Shown here: in pieces, positions 34,034 to 46,547 of the stretch
Numbering within the stretch: the stretch's first letter is position 1
Layout: each line of letters begins with the position of its first letter
Assembly: GCF_030272615.1 (NCBI RefSeq)
Contig: NC_081412.1
Location: 139,628,747 to 139,692,746 of the forward strand
Origin: Cryptomeria japonica
Lineage: Eukaryota > Streptophyta > Pinopsida > Cupressales > Cupressaceae
DNA: 64,000 nt
Reading direction: 5' to 3'
Translations under genes and position numbers: made by a program
The notes under the pieces: model-generated
Databases searched by the model: none
Seen by the model: only the letters and a program-made list of their open reading frames with translations
Told to the model about the DNA's origin: nothing

Positions 34034-34913
34034 TGTTGAGAAATTAATCTCCCCTCTTAGCAAGGGGAGGTTCCCTTTGAAATTTCTTCTCTAATTAACA
34101 AGAAACTAAAATTTGTGGGTAAGTTTTGGGCATATAACTCTATTTTTTCAGACTTTATGTATTTTCCCTCCACTTGTTACAATTCTCTATCACTTATGAT
34201 ACTTAAAGAAATGAACAAACTAATTCCAACAATTAAACCAAAACTTACAATCAAGAAGCACAAAGTCTTTTTTAAATGTAATTCTAACTAAACTAATTAT
34301 TACGAATGCTAAGAAACTAAACTTGCAGCCCAAAGTCTTCAAGTGTAATTTCTCAATTCTTAGAACTACAAGTAATAGCAGCAATACATAGCCTACCACT
34401 AATCACTTAACATCAGAAAATTTCCCAAATATATTGATAGCTCAAAGTCTACTCAACACACTTGGAAATCCCTTTCAATAACATAGACAAATTTGCCAAC
34501 AAAATTTTAATATATATAAGAATGATTGTGAGAACTAAACATAGGAGTAATTCCAATCACAACCACAATCTTATATTCACTCAAAGTTGAGGTCTAATGG
34601 ATTGCTTTCTTATATTACTTTGAATACAATTTTACATCCAAAAAAGCTCAAAGTCTTAGTTCGCACAAAATTTTGGCAGAGTTTTGCTAAGCATATATAA
34701 AAGATAAAAAATATTTACAAATAAGGCTCCTCTATATATAGGAGAGGAAAGGAGAAAAAGGTGGGCACAGTTGACTAATTCAACTACACAGTCCCACTTG
34801 ACTACAACTACAACATAAAGCAAATATGCAGCTACAAGAAAACTTACAGCATCTAAAAATGCAACTACATTAATAATGCATCTACATGAAAAACTAAGTG
34901 TCAAAAGGGGACA
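34034..34913 (-). repeat. 3' LTR of Ty3 element F
   Basis: On the minus strand it starts TGTCCCCTTTTGACACTTAG at 34913, only 2 bp after the stop codon of the F extra ORF. It has a TATA box TCTATATATAG (34731-34741, palindromic) and ends ...GATTAATTTCTCAACA at 34034. It is unlike the A, B and C LTRs. Its 5' partner is not recognised in the window. Confidence 0.65.
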
Positions 34914-34915
34914 CT

Positions 34916-35135
34916 TTATTCATCTTTCTCCTCCTCATTGGATTTTTGGAATTCCTCGAACTTAACCAAAAAAACTTCCATCTCGACTTTGTCCGACATA
35001 GTGGTAGAACTGGTGATGGTGCAAACACCGAAAACCGCATCTTCAACTTTCATGTATTTCTTTCTTCTATCTTTCAACATTGATGCAAGAACTTCAAAAC
35101 TGACTTGTATTTCTACCAACTTGTCAAATGCATTA
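34916..35135 (-). pseudogene. Extra ORF of element F, C-terminal segment (3 of 3)
   Basis: The last 71 codons of the F ORF, ending FQKSNEEEKDE and TAA at 34916-34918. The frame comes in from 50244 across element B: taking one copy of the B target duplication, LN (50250-50245) continues as AFDKLVEIQ. The final codons are a purine run (GAGGAGAAAGATGAATAAAG) that abuts the LTR, so the element's PPT appears to lie within the coding end. Function unknown. Confidence 0.7.
35131..35135. repeat. Target-site duplication of element B, left copy
   Basis: CATTA just before TGTAGACACA. The right copy at 50244-50248 is CATTC. Removing one copy restores the F reading frame, which independently supports the boundary. 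Confidence 0.75.
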
Positions 35136-36880
35136 TGTAGACACATAAATCTGTCCACTTAATTAAATGAATATTTAGTATTTATTTCATTATTTAACCA
35201 TCAATAATTAATTAAATTAATATTTAATTAATTTACCTTAACCCTCTTCTCCTATTAATTAAATAAATTATTCAATTTATTTGATTTAATTAACTTAACC
35301 AAATTCAGACCATTAATTAAATAAATAAATCATATTTGTTTAATTAAATCTTCTCTCACATTAATTAATATTTATTTAAATCCCCCAAAATCCCATCTCT
35401 CACATTTAAATAAATTAACATTTATTTAAATCACCTTTATCCTCAACCCACTTGCATTTTCCTACAAATCCAAGTTGCACAACTATTTTAAATAAATAAA
35501 TTATATATTTAAAAATCATATTTATCCTCACCCACTTGAAACCTTTAATGCCTTCCCTTAAAGTCTCCAAACTTAATGGCTTCCTTCTAGAGTCTTCTCA
35601 AGCCTTTAATGGTTTCCCTTAAAGTCTTCAAACTCAATGGCTTCCTTCTAGAGTCTTTTTAAGCCTTGAAAGGTTTCCCTTAAAGTCTTCAAGCATTTTA
35701 ATGCTTTATCTTCCTTTTTCTCATGTAAATAAATTAAGATTTATTTAAATAAAATCCAAAATTCACATTCACATTTAAATAAATTAATATTTATTTAAAT
35801 ATCTATCCAAATGCAAATGACACCTTTTAATTGAAATGCATGATTTTACTTCAATTGAAAATCCCAAAATTCCTCCCACTTGCATTCTCTTAGAAAATCC
35901 ACTTGCATGCCTAAATCCCTTCTAGATTCTTCTAACTCCTCCTAATTAACCTAATCCTATCCTAATCATTGTCACATTCCTAAATAAAAGGAAGTCACTT
36001 CTCAAAAACCTCCAAAGTCTTCAATAACCATTAAAGACTCTATGTCTTCAAATGGTTAACCTCTAAAGTCTTCCAAACCATTAAATGCTCTTACATAACC
36101 ATTTATGGTTAACTCACCTTTTACCTTTGGTTAGAGACTTTCCTCTAACTTAACCATCCTTTTGACTCATGAGTCTCTTCAAAGAATTTATTTCTTTAAC
36201 TAAGGTAACCATTTAACCCTTGCACATTCATTTATCCCTTGGATAAAAGGAATATCCATTAACTTAACCCTAACCCAACCCCCTAGGGTAACCATCATGT
36301 CCCCTCAAACATTTAATGCTTCTTATCTCTCCTCTCAAGCCTCCTCATGGTGACACTTGTCAACATGGTATTGGGTTGAAAGTCTCACGTGGATTGAATA
36401 TCTTTCAATCCTAACACTTGTTAAGATTGCTCAATCTTAACCCTTCATTTCCCCATTTCTTCTATAAATAGAACCCTTATCCTCAAGCAAAGAGAAAGCA
36501 TTAGAGTATTGTTGCTATAATGGTATTAGCATAGAGATTTTTCATAGCATCACTGCCTACACTTGCATAGCATTTGTTTATCACATCCAACATCTTAAAT
36601 CTCCATATGGCATCCATGGCTAGTGCTAAAAGTTGAGATCTACACTCATTTGGAACTTGGAGAGGGGAGAAACAAGGGAGAAGCATCAAAAGGCATCATG
36701 GAAGCATCTTAGGGAGGCTCTTCTCCTTTCTTTTGTTTTGTTAAACTTCTTTCATGCTTTTTAAAATCTCTTTTGATATGTTTGGAATGGTTTTTAGTTA
36801 TTTGTTTTGGTTTTATGGTTGAAACTAACTTATTAACATTGAACTTTGTTGTTTTCCTTGTTCCCATTTCCATGACATCA
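35136..36880 (+). repeat. 5' LTR of element B
   Basis: TGTAGACACA...CATGACATCA, 1745 bp. TATA box TCTATAAATA at 36461-36470. It carries about 190 bp more than the 3' LTR: three 60-bp units of the CTTTAATGG/CTTCCCTTAAAGTCT type (about 35535-35705) where the 3' LTR has one, and an extra AATTAATATTTATTTAAATCCCC stretch near 35360. Confidence 0.9.
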
Positions 36881-36905
36881 TTTGGTGAACCTGACGTGAA
36901 TCCAA
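36881..36905 (+). promoter_or_regulatory. Primer binding site region of element B
   Basis: TTTGGTGAACCTGACGTGAA follows the LTR directly. By eye it agrees at about 14 of 20 positions with the tRNA-Arg-type site of Ogre/Tat elements (TTTGGCGACTCTGC...). It is probably a decayed version of that site, since copy-specific decay is heavy. Confidence 0.45.
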
Positions 36906-37065
36906 GACTTTTGTAACTTCAAGGACATTTTTATAGGCTTGTGAGCCCACCATGTACACTAACATTTTTTGAATGTTTTAGTTGCAGATTTTGTAAAAAA
37001 AAATTATGCAGGTTTTGAAAGGAGTTAGTTTAAAACATTTTAATTTCTTTGGTTTAAAACTTCAT

Positions 37066-37369
37066 CTTTCTTGTTTTTCACAAAGGGATAAAAATAACTT
37101 CATGTTTTCTATTTGGTGCAACTAAAACAAACTCAACTTTTTCATTTGGTGCATAAAAAAAGAACTTCATCTTTCTTATTTTTCACAAAGGGATAAAAAT
37201 GAACTTCATATTTTCTATTTGGTGCAACTAAAACAAACTCAAGTTTTAATTTGGTGCATAACAAAGAACTTCATCTTTCTTGTTTTTCACAAATGGATAA
37301 AAAGAATTTCACATTTTCTATTTGGTTCAACTAAAACAAACTCAAATTTGCGTTTGGTGCATAAAAAGA
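37066..37369 (+). repeat. Leader tandem repeat of element B, about 103 bp x 3
   Basis: Units begin at about 37066, 37163 and 37267 with AACTTCATCTTTCTTNTTTTTCACAAA and include CTATTTGGTGCAACTAAAACAAACTCAA. Same position as the 59-bp array of A, but a different unit. Confidence 0.85.
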
Positions 37370-38392
37370 ACTTCACATTTACCTTTTTTTCTACAAAGGC
37401 TACACGACTTTATTTTTGTTGCCCAGGTTTGCTTTCCAAAAGTTTGTCAAGTGTTAAACATGTTGATATCTTGGTTAAAAAGAACACCATATCTGTTGGA
37501 GCAACATCTCCAAATAGTTAGATCACATTGCAATGAAAATCAGTTAAAAAGAACAAGTGTTTTCAATGATTGGCATGCTTGTGCAAAGTTGTTAGAGTGG
37601 TCCTACTTCTAACACACACTATCCTCTCCCTTGGCTTTCATGGTCCTAGGTGTAAGAGAAAAATGTTAGTAACACTCAAAATTTTATCTTTTTAAGAGAG
37701 GCTTGCCAAGAGACACATCACTCTTAGGAATGACCTCGTGCGGTAAATCCTTTGAGCTGCTATAAAAATTAGGTGTGAGTGAAAGTTGTAGCCTTGGGTA
37801 TAGTTGTTCCTACAGTGTAACTTGCTGAAAGGACATATGGGCCCCACCACAAGTTACAAGGCTCTTGAGTGAGTCACTGCAGAATGAACTTATGTCCAAA
37901 AACATTGAACATTACTAGACACCTTTTTATATAGAAACCCACTTGTTCTATTGATTGAGGATATTTGTGATAAATTCAGTGCAAGAGCATAGATGGTTTT
38001 GCTCCCAAGATACTCACCATACATATTTTCTTGAGTAGAAACGGGGATTTTTGAAAAGCTACTTGTAGCTTGATAAAAGTGGTGACTCCCCCATCTTAGG
38101 GATCATCTATCTGTTATGCTCGCACAAGACTTAGTATATCACATCCTTACTTACTACGGTGGGATTCATAAGGTATGTAGTACCAAAGTTGAAGAAATAT
38201 CAAGATGTGGGCTGAAATTATCACAACGGGCCATTTGACCTTAAGGATAAAGAGTGTTTGAAGTGTCTTCGTTTTGTGTCAGACCAATGATAAATTGAGC
38301 CAAATTTAGGCTTTTGGAAAAACATACACAAAAACATTTGAAAAGGGGTCAAAAGGTTCAAAGATTGGGTTGATTTAGACCCACACTTATTT
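37370..38392 (+). other. Leader of element B, no gene
   Basis: Aligns with 600-1608 of copy A. No frame is conserved between the two copies. Confidence 0.55.
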
Positions 38393-38935
38393 GTGCCTTT
38401 TAAGGCAACATTATTGTGTTTGTGTGCTTGCTTTGTTTTCTTGTCAAAGAAAATCAAAACCAATTCAAAAACAAGTATTCATCTAACACCAATTTTCAAA
38501 ACCAAACATTTGGCAAAAATCAAAACAAAGTGCAAACAAGATATCAAACTATATGACCATCCCTCACATTTTGAGAAAGAGGAATCTTCATCAACATATC
38601 AATTTGAAGAAAAGACCATTGAGCTCAAAGGCTTTCATCAAAAGAAGGAAATTTTTCTACCTCAATAGACAATTTTTTGTCTCACATAGAGCCTTCTTGC
38701 GTCATATTTGTCTATATCTTCAAGGAAAATCCAACAAGTTTGATCAAGAGTCTTTGAACAATAGAGCTTTTACTCAATATAGAGCTTTGAGTTATCATAA
38801 AAAATGAGGCAAAATTAATCCTGCCTTCTTTCCAGACATCTGCATAACATATAACATAGCTTGGGATGAACCACCAACCCCTGAGAGAGAAGAGGAAGAA
38901 TTTGTCCCATATGTAACACAAATTTTTTATTGAAG
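38393..38935 (+). pseudogene. Leader ORF of element B
   Basis: Homologue of the 1609-2292 ORF in A. Conserved protein segments lie in the frame 38553-38807 (RKFFYLNRQFFVSH, YLQGKSNKFDQESLNNRAF, QYRALSYHK) and continue after one TGA as GKINPAFFPDICIT and EPPTPEREEEEFVPYVTQ. A frame change between the first part (38393-38668) and the second shows decay. Function unknown. Confidence 0.5.
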
Positions 38936-39365
38936 TTAACATTCCATCCATTCTCACATTCATACACCATCAATACATTCCAACTCTCAAAACATAAAGA
39001 GGTCTTGTCCTAAGTTCTTTTTAGATATTGCTTGAATCAAAACAACACATCACTTTTTAGAGTATCTCTACATCTAGGATAAACTCATCCTAAGAGGCAT
39101 TTTCTACGTAGGTTAAAACTAGTCTATGAGTGTATCCTCTCATTACTAGGTAGCTTGGTCTGTAACACATCTCAGACTTTGCTAAACCTTATCATCTCAA
39201 ACATTGTCAACAAACACAACAAGCAATTCTTAGAAGGACTTTGGTAACATCAAACCTTTAGTGTTAGAGATCCATATGCAAAACACTTCACCAAACATTT
39301 ATCTCTCATTCCATCACCAACTCATAATCATCTTCACCAAACTTCAAAAACAACTTTCAAACAAA
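38936..39365 (+). other. Spacer before gag, element B
   Basis: No gene. It includes the left edge (about 39138) of the segment that is deleted in copy A. Confidence 0.5.
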
Positions 39366-41005
39366 ATGGCTCAAACCAGATCAAGGACTAGACAACTCAA
39401 AATCGAGGAGGAAGAGGAGGACAATCTCAATGAATTCCAAGAAGCCCTTGGAGGAAATGTAAATGATGAAAATCCTAGTACTCCCACTCCTAAAGAAATA
39501 GAGAGGGAACAACACAACCCCCTTTTCAATCGACTTTTCGATGAAATCCTCAAGAACAATGATGATGCTCACTTTTTGAGACTTGCTCAAGAGGGAGCCA
39601 AACTACCCTCTGATTTTGATACTACACAATTACGGCAAACATCTGAACACCATAGTCTTAATGAGGGTGGAAGAGATCGAGATAACTTCAGATATGACCT
39701 TCATCAAGGAAATCCCTCACCTCCTCCTCCTCCTAATGACATTGACATGTTTAGGAAACAAGTCGAGAATCTAGCCCAACAACTCCATAGTGGTGTGAAA
39801 ACTAACCGATTTTCACTTAATGATATTTGTCCCTATCCCTTTGATAGGAATCTACATATGCCACCTTTTCCATGAGGGTTTGAAATACCTCAGTTCGAAA
39901 AGTATCGGGGAAAAGGAGACCCTAGAGATCATGTCAGGGAATTTCACTCAGCTTGCCTAGAAGTGGCATATGAAGACACATATTTAATGTGCCTCTTTCC
40001 TCAAAGTTTGGGAGGGACAACCACGCAATGGTTTTCCCGACTAATGGGTAGCATTAGGACATTCGAGGAACTTATCCAAAAGTTCATCGCACATTATTCA
40101 CACAACATAGAATGCGATGTTACCATGACAGATCTATGTAATACCAAATAAAAACCAGGGGAGCTATTTTCAGCTTTCCTGCAACGATGGTGACAAATGT
40201 CTAGCAGACGTTCTCTTCAACTATTAGAACGAGAGTTAGTGGAAATATGTATTTCCAACTTGAATGAAGAAATTGAATTCCATCTAGACATGAAAGGCAC
40301 GGAGTCCTTTAATGACATGATCACCCAGGAATTAAAATGTGAACGGGCCCTCATCAAATAGGGGCTTATCAAGATATACAATGAACCAAAAGATGTCCCT
40401 CACTCGCACTTTAACAGTGATAAACCCAACTTTTGAAATAAAAACAAAAACAACATCAATGATGGGGTTGTAGATGTAAGGACTATAAAGAGTGCACAAC
40501 CTGTGGTCCGATTTGCGGGGCAAAATCCCCCTCTTAAAAACAACACGGTTGCTCCTCCACAAAATCAAGGATGCAATGCATCGCAAGAAGAACCCAGACA
40601 ATGACAGCAAAATTATAAACCAAGACGTACATACACTCCCTTAGGGGAACCTATTGAAACAGTGTTACATCAATTGGTCTCTTCAAATCTAGTGACCTTA
40701 CCAAAGACATGTAATTATGAACCTTAGGTCAAACCCCCATGGTGGAGGGATAATGAACATTGTGAATTCCATCAAGGGAAAGGGCATAAAACAAGTAATT
40801 GTCATAGATTGAAAGATCTTGTTCAGGATCTTATTGACCGAGGAGAGATTGAAATTGAAGGACATGACCCAAAAACCTCAAATAATGATCATCTCATGTT
40901 TAAGAATATGCTTCCATCACAAGATCAAAGGGGCCCTTCCACTTCAGGATGAAACACATATACCAATGATCATACGCGAGCCACCTATAATTACACTATG
41001 AATCA
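39366..41005 (+). pseudogene. gag (matrix, capsid, nucleocapsid), element B
   Basis: Starts MAQTRSRTRQLKIEEEEED, a typical basic then acidic Tat gag start. The capsid-type block GDPRDHVREFHSACLEVA, then PQSLGGTTTQWFSRL and FEELIQKFIAHYS (39900-40100), is the retrotransposon gag domain. The zinc knuckle near 40760 reads C-EF-H-QGKG-H-KTSN-C, followed by HRLKDLVQDLIDRGEIE. Stops at about 39873, 40149, 40192 and others interrupt it, most explicable as CGA to TGA, CAA to TAA or TGG to TGA. It encodes the virus-like particle protein, acting in the cytoplasm. Confidence 0.8.
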
Positions 41006-42728
41006 CCTATATGATGCTAATGAACAAATTGCAACCATCACCATCAAAGATCCAAATCATACCTGCAATGTTGTTACGCGTCGTAGCAAGATCACCATTA
41101 AAGCAACTCCACAAGGCACAACCTCCATCCCAAAGCAGTATAACCTTGTGGAACAATTAGATAAGATGCCTGCACTTATATCCATCTTAGAGCTTTTGCG
41201 CCTATCCCCATCTCATAAAACAATATTGGATCAAGCTCTCCAAGAGGCGTCAATCCCTGCCAATCTAAATACAGATCAATTTCAAGCTATGGTTGGTAGT
41301 CTAAGGTCATCACCATGTCTCACTTTCTCTGAAAGTGACAATACATCCTTCCAACAACCTCATAACGCCTCACTCCATATTGAAGGATTTATCAACCAAC
41401 ACAGAATCAAGCGAGTCTTGATCGACAATGGAGCAGGCCTAAATATCTGTACATTACAATTGGTCACAACATTGGGATATGCAGTTGAATCGGTGGATCC
41501 CCGCAAAAAGATAACAATAAAAGCCTATGATAATGCAGAGCGTTCTTCAAAAGAAGCAGTTGTGTTACCAATCTGAGTGGGCCCAGTGGTGAAGCACATC
41601 ATATGTCAAGTTCTGGACCTTCCTCTATCGTATAATTTGTTGTAAGGAAGACCTTGGATACACACCATGCAGGCCATTCCATCCACCTATCACCAATGTA
41701 TCAAGTTCCCTCGTAGCAATATCAACCATTAGCCAGAGATCACCATTCCCAATAACAAAGAAGGTATCTTATCCACATCATATGTAAGTCCAGCCTCTCA
41801 TTCTAGTTCAAACACCACTATACCCAAGCAAGAGAAGCTAAAGATGAAAATGGCAGAGGAAGGTCCCGAGGAGTACAATCTAAGCCAACTCTTTTGTGTT
41901 GGAAAACTACCCACTTCCCCTAGAACTCATGGTAAACCTCAAAGGTTACTTCAAGCACCACTGGTCAAGCCAACATGCACTTTGGCGCCTTTTATCCTTG
42001 GAAAGAGTCAAGAAGAGGATACCAGAGATGAGGACTTAGCAGAATGGAACTATAAAGACCCTATCACCACAGAAATCCCACAATCTAAGCTTCCCACAGA
42101 TCAATATGGCAAAGGCCTTACCATTATGTAAAAAATGGGCTATGATGGTCAGAGTGCTTTGGGACCTCACAAGCAAGGACGACACGAACCGTTACAGCCG
42201 GAATTAAAGCCTAAAGATAACACTAGATTAGGCTTTCAAAAGGAGACTCTTCCTAAGCTCAGATTCAAAGGAAAACCCAGCAAACCTCTATATCAACTTA
42301 ATACTCTAAAGAGGTCACCATTGATTATATAAACAACACCAAGCACCGCACCAACTACCCTCATGAGGTTGAGAATCCCAACAATACCATCCACAACACC
42401 AATCATCCCACCAATCAAACCAACAACCCCATCAACAACAGCAATTGCATCAACATCACCATTATCAGTATCCGAACCCCCAACAGTATCAACAACATTG
42501 ATAATTCCATCAGAAGCAGTAGATTCAACAATGTTGATACTCCCAGTATCGGATTCACTGATCCCAATAATCCTTCCTGCAGCACCAACCATTCCATCTC
42601 CAAAGGCACATCAACCAATCACGCCTGCAGTATTTAACTCAAAGGATATCCCAATTTGGTATAGTAATCGGATGCTAGAAAGCGACTTAGAGACCAACTC
42701 ACATGAGTGGGAATTTGATTTCATATAG
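41006..42728 (+). pseudogene. Protease and linker, element B
   Basis: A long intact frame (40998-41574) holds the retropepsin: HRIKRVLIDNGAGLNICTL with catalytic DNG near 41425. A TGA at 41574 and a TAA near 41643 follow, then the PYNLL segment. The frame resumes at 41844-42131. A Thr/Pro/Ser/Ile-rich linker (42363-42728) ends at a TAG shared with copy A (4431-4433). Confidence 0.75.
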
Positions 42729-44372
42729 CTCAATACTTTAGATGAGGAAAATGCATCACCACCTCCACCTCACAAAGAAATCCCTATTTACGGAGAAGCA
42801 CAGATTAAAACCTCTTGGGTTCCTAAACTGGAAACACCTTCCACAGACCCTACGTCACATCCTACCTGATTCTGATAGGGAGAATACCATCAACAACCTT
42901 CACCACAACGTCTTAACCCTCACTGACACATCCCATGAACTTAACCTAATCGATGAGGTAATGCCCACTATCCATCCTGAACTCATCGAATGGAACCAAC
43001 CTAATCCCCCATGCCTGGACCAATTCCAAAACGATGAGGCGATCATTGACTTTTTGGAACTATGGGATAACATACCAAGTGGGGATCACAAAGAAGGATT
43101 CACCATCAAACTTAATAGTGCACCATACTTTGGGGAGGATGCCAAACCTTTCAGCTGCAAAAATATTACAATAAAACATGGATCTTCCAGTGAAAACCAC
43201 ACTGTGGCACTATTTGATCCCAAAAAAGTAAAAAGAAAGAGTGTATCCAATGGTGAAAACCTCTCTGAGGTGCCTGAGGATGAAAGGTTTGACATCCTCC
43301 CCTCTAGTACAAATCAGGAATGATCAATGATCCTTATTGATGAAACAAAATAATTCAACATGGGGACCCCTGAGACTCCTCACCACATAGATCTGGCATT
43401 TCTTTTAACTCCAGAGGAACAACCTAAGTTTGTTGAATTCTTCCAAAAGCGTCAGATCAACTTCGCATGGTTATATGCAGACATGCTTGGTCTTGATCCT
43501 GATTTAGTCATGCATCACCCCACCATAGCAGAAGGAGCTAAGCTTGTCAAACATAAGCTTCACAAGATGCACCCCCAGATTGCTGTACTAGTCAAAGAAG
43601 AACTTAAGAAACTCTTGGATGTTGGTTTTATTAGACCAATTGATTATAAAGAATGGATATCCAACATTGTACCTATCGGCAAACCAAATGGGGGCATCTG
43701 TATATGTACTAATTTCAGAGATCTAAACAAGGCATGTCCTAAGGATGACTTCCCCCTACCAAACATCAACATGATCATGGACCTAATAGTAGGACATGTC
43801 ATGCTTTCTCTTATGGATGGCTTTTCAGGTTACAACCAGATAAAGATCGCGCTAGAAGATCAACATAAAAATGCCTTCACATACCCATGGGGAACATACT
43901 TGTTGGAATGTAATGCCTTTTGGTCTAAAGAATGCAAGGGTGACCTATCAAAGAGCAATGACCACCATCTTTCATGATATGATGCATACCATAATGGAGG
44001 ATTATGTTGATGACTTATTGGCAAAATCATTAACAAGAGAATTCATCTTTCCATATTAGAGAAAATCTTTGATAGACTAGAACAATATCATGTTCAACTC
44101 AATCCAAATGAATGTGTCTTTGGAGAACCTCGGGGAAGCTTCTAGGATACATTGTCTCGAGCAAGGGCATTGAGGTCGACCCAGCAAAGGTCAAATCAAT
44201 CATGGACATGTCACCTCCAAGGAACATCAGTTAGCTGAGGACATTACAAGGGTAGCTTCAATCCATCCGAAGATTCATTGCACAAATGGAAGATAAGTGT
44301 CACCCCTTTACACACCTGTTACACAAAAATATATGCTTTCAATGAGATGCCAGATGCCAGCAAACATTCCAG
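42729..44372 (+). pseudogene. Reverse transcriptase, element B
   Basis: The linker 42742-43323 is open. RT then runs from 43360: KQINFAWLYADMLGLDPD equivalent, FRDLNKACPKDDFPLPNI, LMDGFSGYNQIKIAL (first Asp intact). After a 1-bp insertion near 43895 it continues in another frame with MPFGLKNARVTYQRAM and YVDDLLAK (intact, near 44005). Further shifts occur near 44040 and 44125, and a CAG-to-TAG stop near 44232. All three catalytic aspartates are present, so B was inactivated by frame damage rather than active-site change. Confidence 0.8.
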
Positions 44373-45395
44373 ATGCTTAAATATTATCTCATGAATACAC
44401 CATTACTGATCCCACCAGATTCAAATAGGCCTCTATTGCTCTATATTTCAGCAACAAATACAACATTGGGCATACTAATGGCACAACATAATGCAGAAGG
44501 GAAAGAGTGTGTTGTGTACTATATTTCTCGCACACTGGTCAGCTATGAACTCAATTACACACCTATTGAGCGAGCTTGCCTAGAAGTAATCCTGGCAGCC
44601 ACTAAATTGAGGCACTACCTGTTAACACATATAGTATAACTCATTGGAAAGATTGATCCACTAAAGTACTTACTCAGCATAGCAGCATTGATAGGCTGCT
44701 TGGCCAAATGGGTGATGATTCTAAGTGAATTTGATATCGAGTTGGTCATCCTCTTATTTCCAATTTTTTGAATGAAGACATGTTCATGATCACAGCAGCA
44801 CAACCATGGAAACTATACTTTGATGGTTCATATACTAGTCATGGCTTGGGGGCAGGCATTTTGTTTATCACACCTCAAGGTGACAGCATCCCAAAGTCTT
44901 ATAGGCTAACTTTTTCATGCACAAACAACATAGCTAAGTATGAGGCCTTGATCATAGGACTCCAACTAGTTGTACAATGGAAGTTAAAAGAGCTACAAGT
45001 ATATGGTGACTCCCAACTCATCATCTGACAAGTCACAAATGAATATCAAACCAAAGATGATAAACTCATTTTGTACAAGCAAATGGTGGACAATTTAAAA
45101 GCATCATTTATGACTATCACCTTTGAGCAGATACCTAGGGATCATAATCAAGTTGTTGATGCTATGACTACCATTGCATCTCTCCTAGATCTTCCACAGA
45201 ATTCAACACGCTACGAGTTCTTGGTAGAACAGCTTTGGATTCTCGCTTATGATATCCCCAAATCCGAGATGATATGTCACCTTGTCAGTTCTGAATCCCC
45301 ATGGTACGGTGAGTTCTACACCTATCTCCGTGATCAAACACTTCCTCCTAACCAATTGAATAACCAACGCAAAACCTTCATCCATCAAACCACTT
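44373..45395 (+). pseudogene. RNase H and second RNase H, element B
   Basis: 44373-44639 carries RNase H (LLLYISATNTTLG, YYISRTLVSYELNYTPIE). Relative to A about 66 bp are missing near 44740, removing the link with the KAIKGQ segment. The second RNase H (WKLYFDGSYTSHGLGA, NNIAKYEALIIGL, VYGDSQLII) is 44768-45028, stopped by CGA to TGA, then 45071-45395. Confidence 0.75.
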
Positions 45396-46547
45396 GATAT
45401 ACCATCATTGTTGAAACCCTATACCGACGTAGTCTTGATGGTACTCTCCTTCGATGTCTCGAACAAGATGAGATAACAAAGGCCTTGGAAGAGGTACATG
45501 AAGGAATTTGTGGGACTCGCTCAAGTGGTCCTTCCTTAGCAAAGAAGATCATGCGCGCTAGATACTATTGGCCGTCCATGGAAAAAGACTCCTACTATTT
45601 TGTTAGAAAATGCAAGAAATGTCAAGTTCATGGAGACCCGATACATGCACAAGCATACAAATTTTAACCAATCACAACACCATGGCCCTTTTGTCAATGG
45701 GGACTTGACCTTGTGGGTAAAATTCATCCAACGGCCACAAATTCATTATTACAGCCACCAAATACTTCACAAAGTGGATTGAAGTTGTTCCACTTACCCA
45801 AGTCACTAGCAAGCAGATCGCCTCATTCATCCTTAATTACATCATTTGTCGGTATGGTGTACCCATGTCCATCATCACAGATAACGAGCTTCCTTTCAAA
45901 AATCAAGATGTCTGTGAGCTTTGTGAGAAGTTTCATATCCAACACCGCTTTTCCACTCCCTATTACCCACAAGGCAATGGTCAGGTCGAAGCATCGAACA
46001 AGAACATATTGAGAATCCTCAAGAAGACAGTTAATGATGTCGGTCGTGATTGGCACATTCAATTAAATCCAGCACTATGGGCATATCGAACTAGCATTCG
46101 AACCCTTACAGGCGCAACTCCCTACTCACTGATCTATGGAGCAGAAGCCATCCTTCCTATTGAGGTCGAGATACCATCTCTATGGGTTTCCTTGCATAAT
46201 CTAAGAGATGATGAAGTATACTGAGTCTCCCATCTCTGAGAATTGGAACTACTTGATGAAAGGCGACAAGCTGCATACAACCACCTCAAGGCCTATCAAC
46301 AGTGCATGAGCAGAAGCTATAATCATCGAGTTAGACCTCGTACATTTGAGGTAGGTGATCTTGTTCTTAGAGATAATCCTTGTAACCAACCAAACAAAGA
46401 ACATCAAGGAAAGTTTTAACCAAATTGGTTGGGTCCATATGTTATCATTGTTGTATTTGGGTCTGGGGCATATCAGTTGGCTACTTCAGAAGGAGAACCA
46501 CTGGCAAATCCGATCAACAGCATGCACCTCAAACGGTTTCATACATA
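45396..46547 (+). pseudogene. Integrase, element B
   Basis: Zinc domain: VHEGICGTRSSG then CKKCQVHGD; the second zinc-binding His (THASG in A) is Arg here. A TAA near 45665 (CAA in A) and a small deletion near 45735 break the first part of the core. The rest, ITDNELPF and GNGQVEASNKN (45865-46224), retains the second Asp and the Glu. The C-terminus ends with GAYQLATSEGEPL and a stop near 46545. Confidence 0.75.

Noticed and set aside
34656-34904. 82-codon minus ORF inside the F LTR
   Set aside because: It lies in the U3 part of the LTR upstream of and over the TATA box and has no motif.
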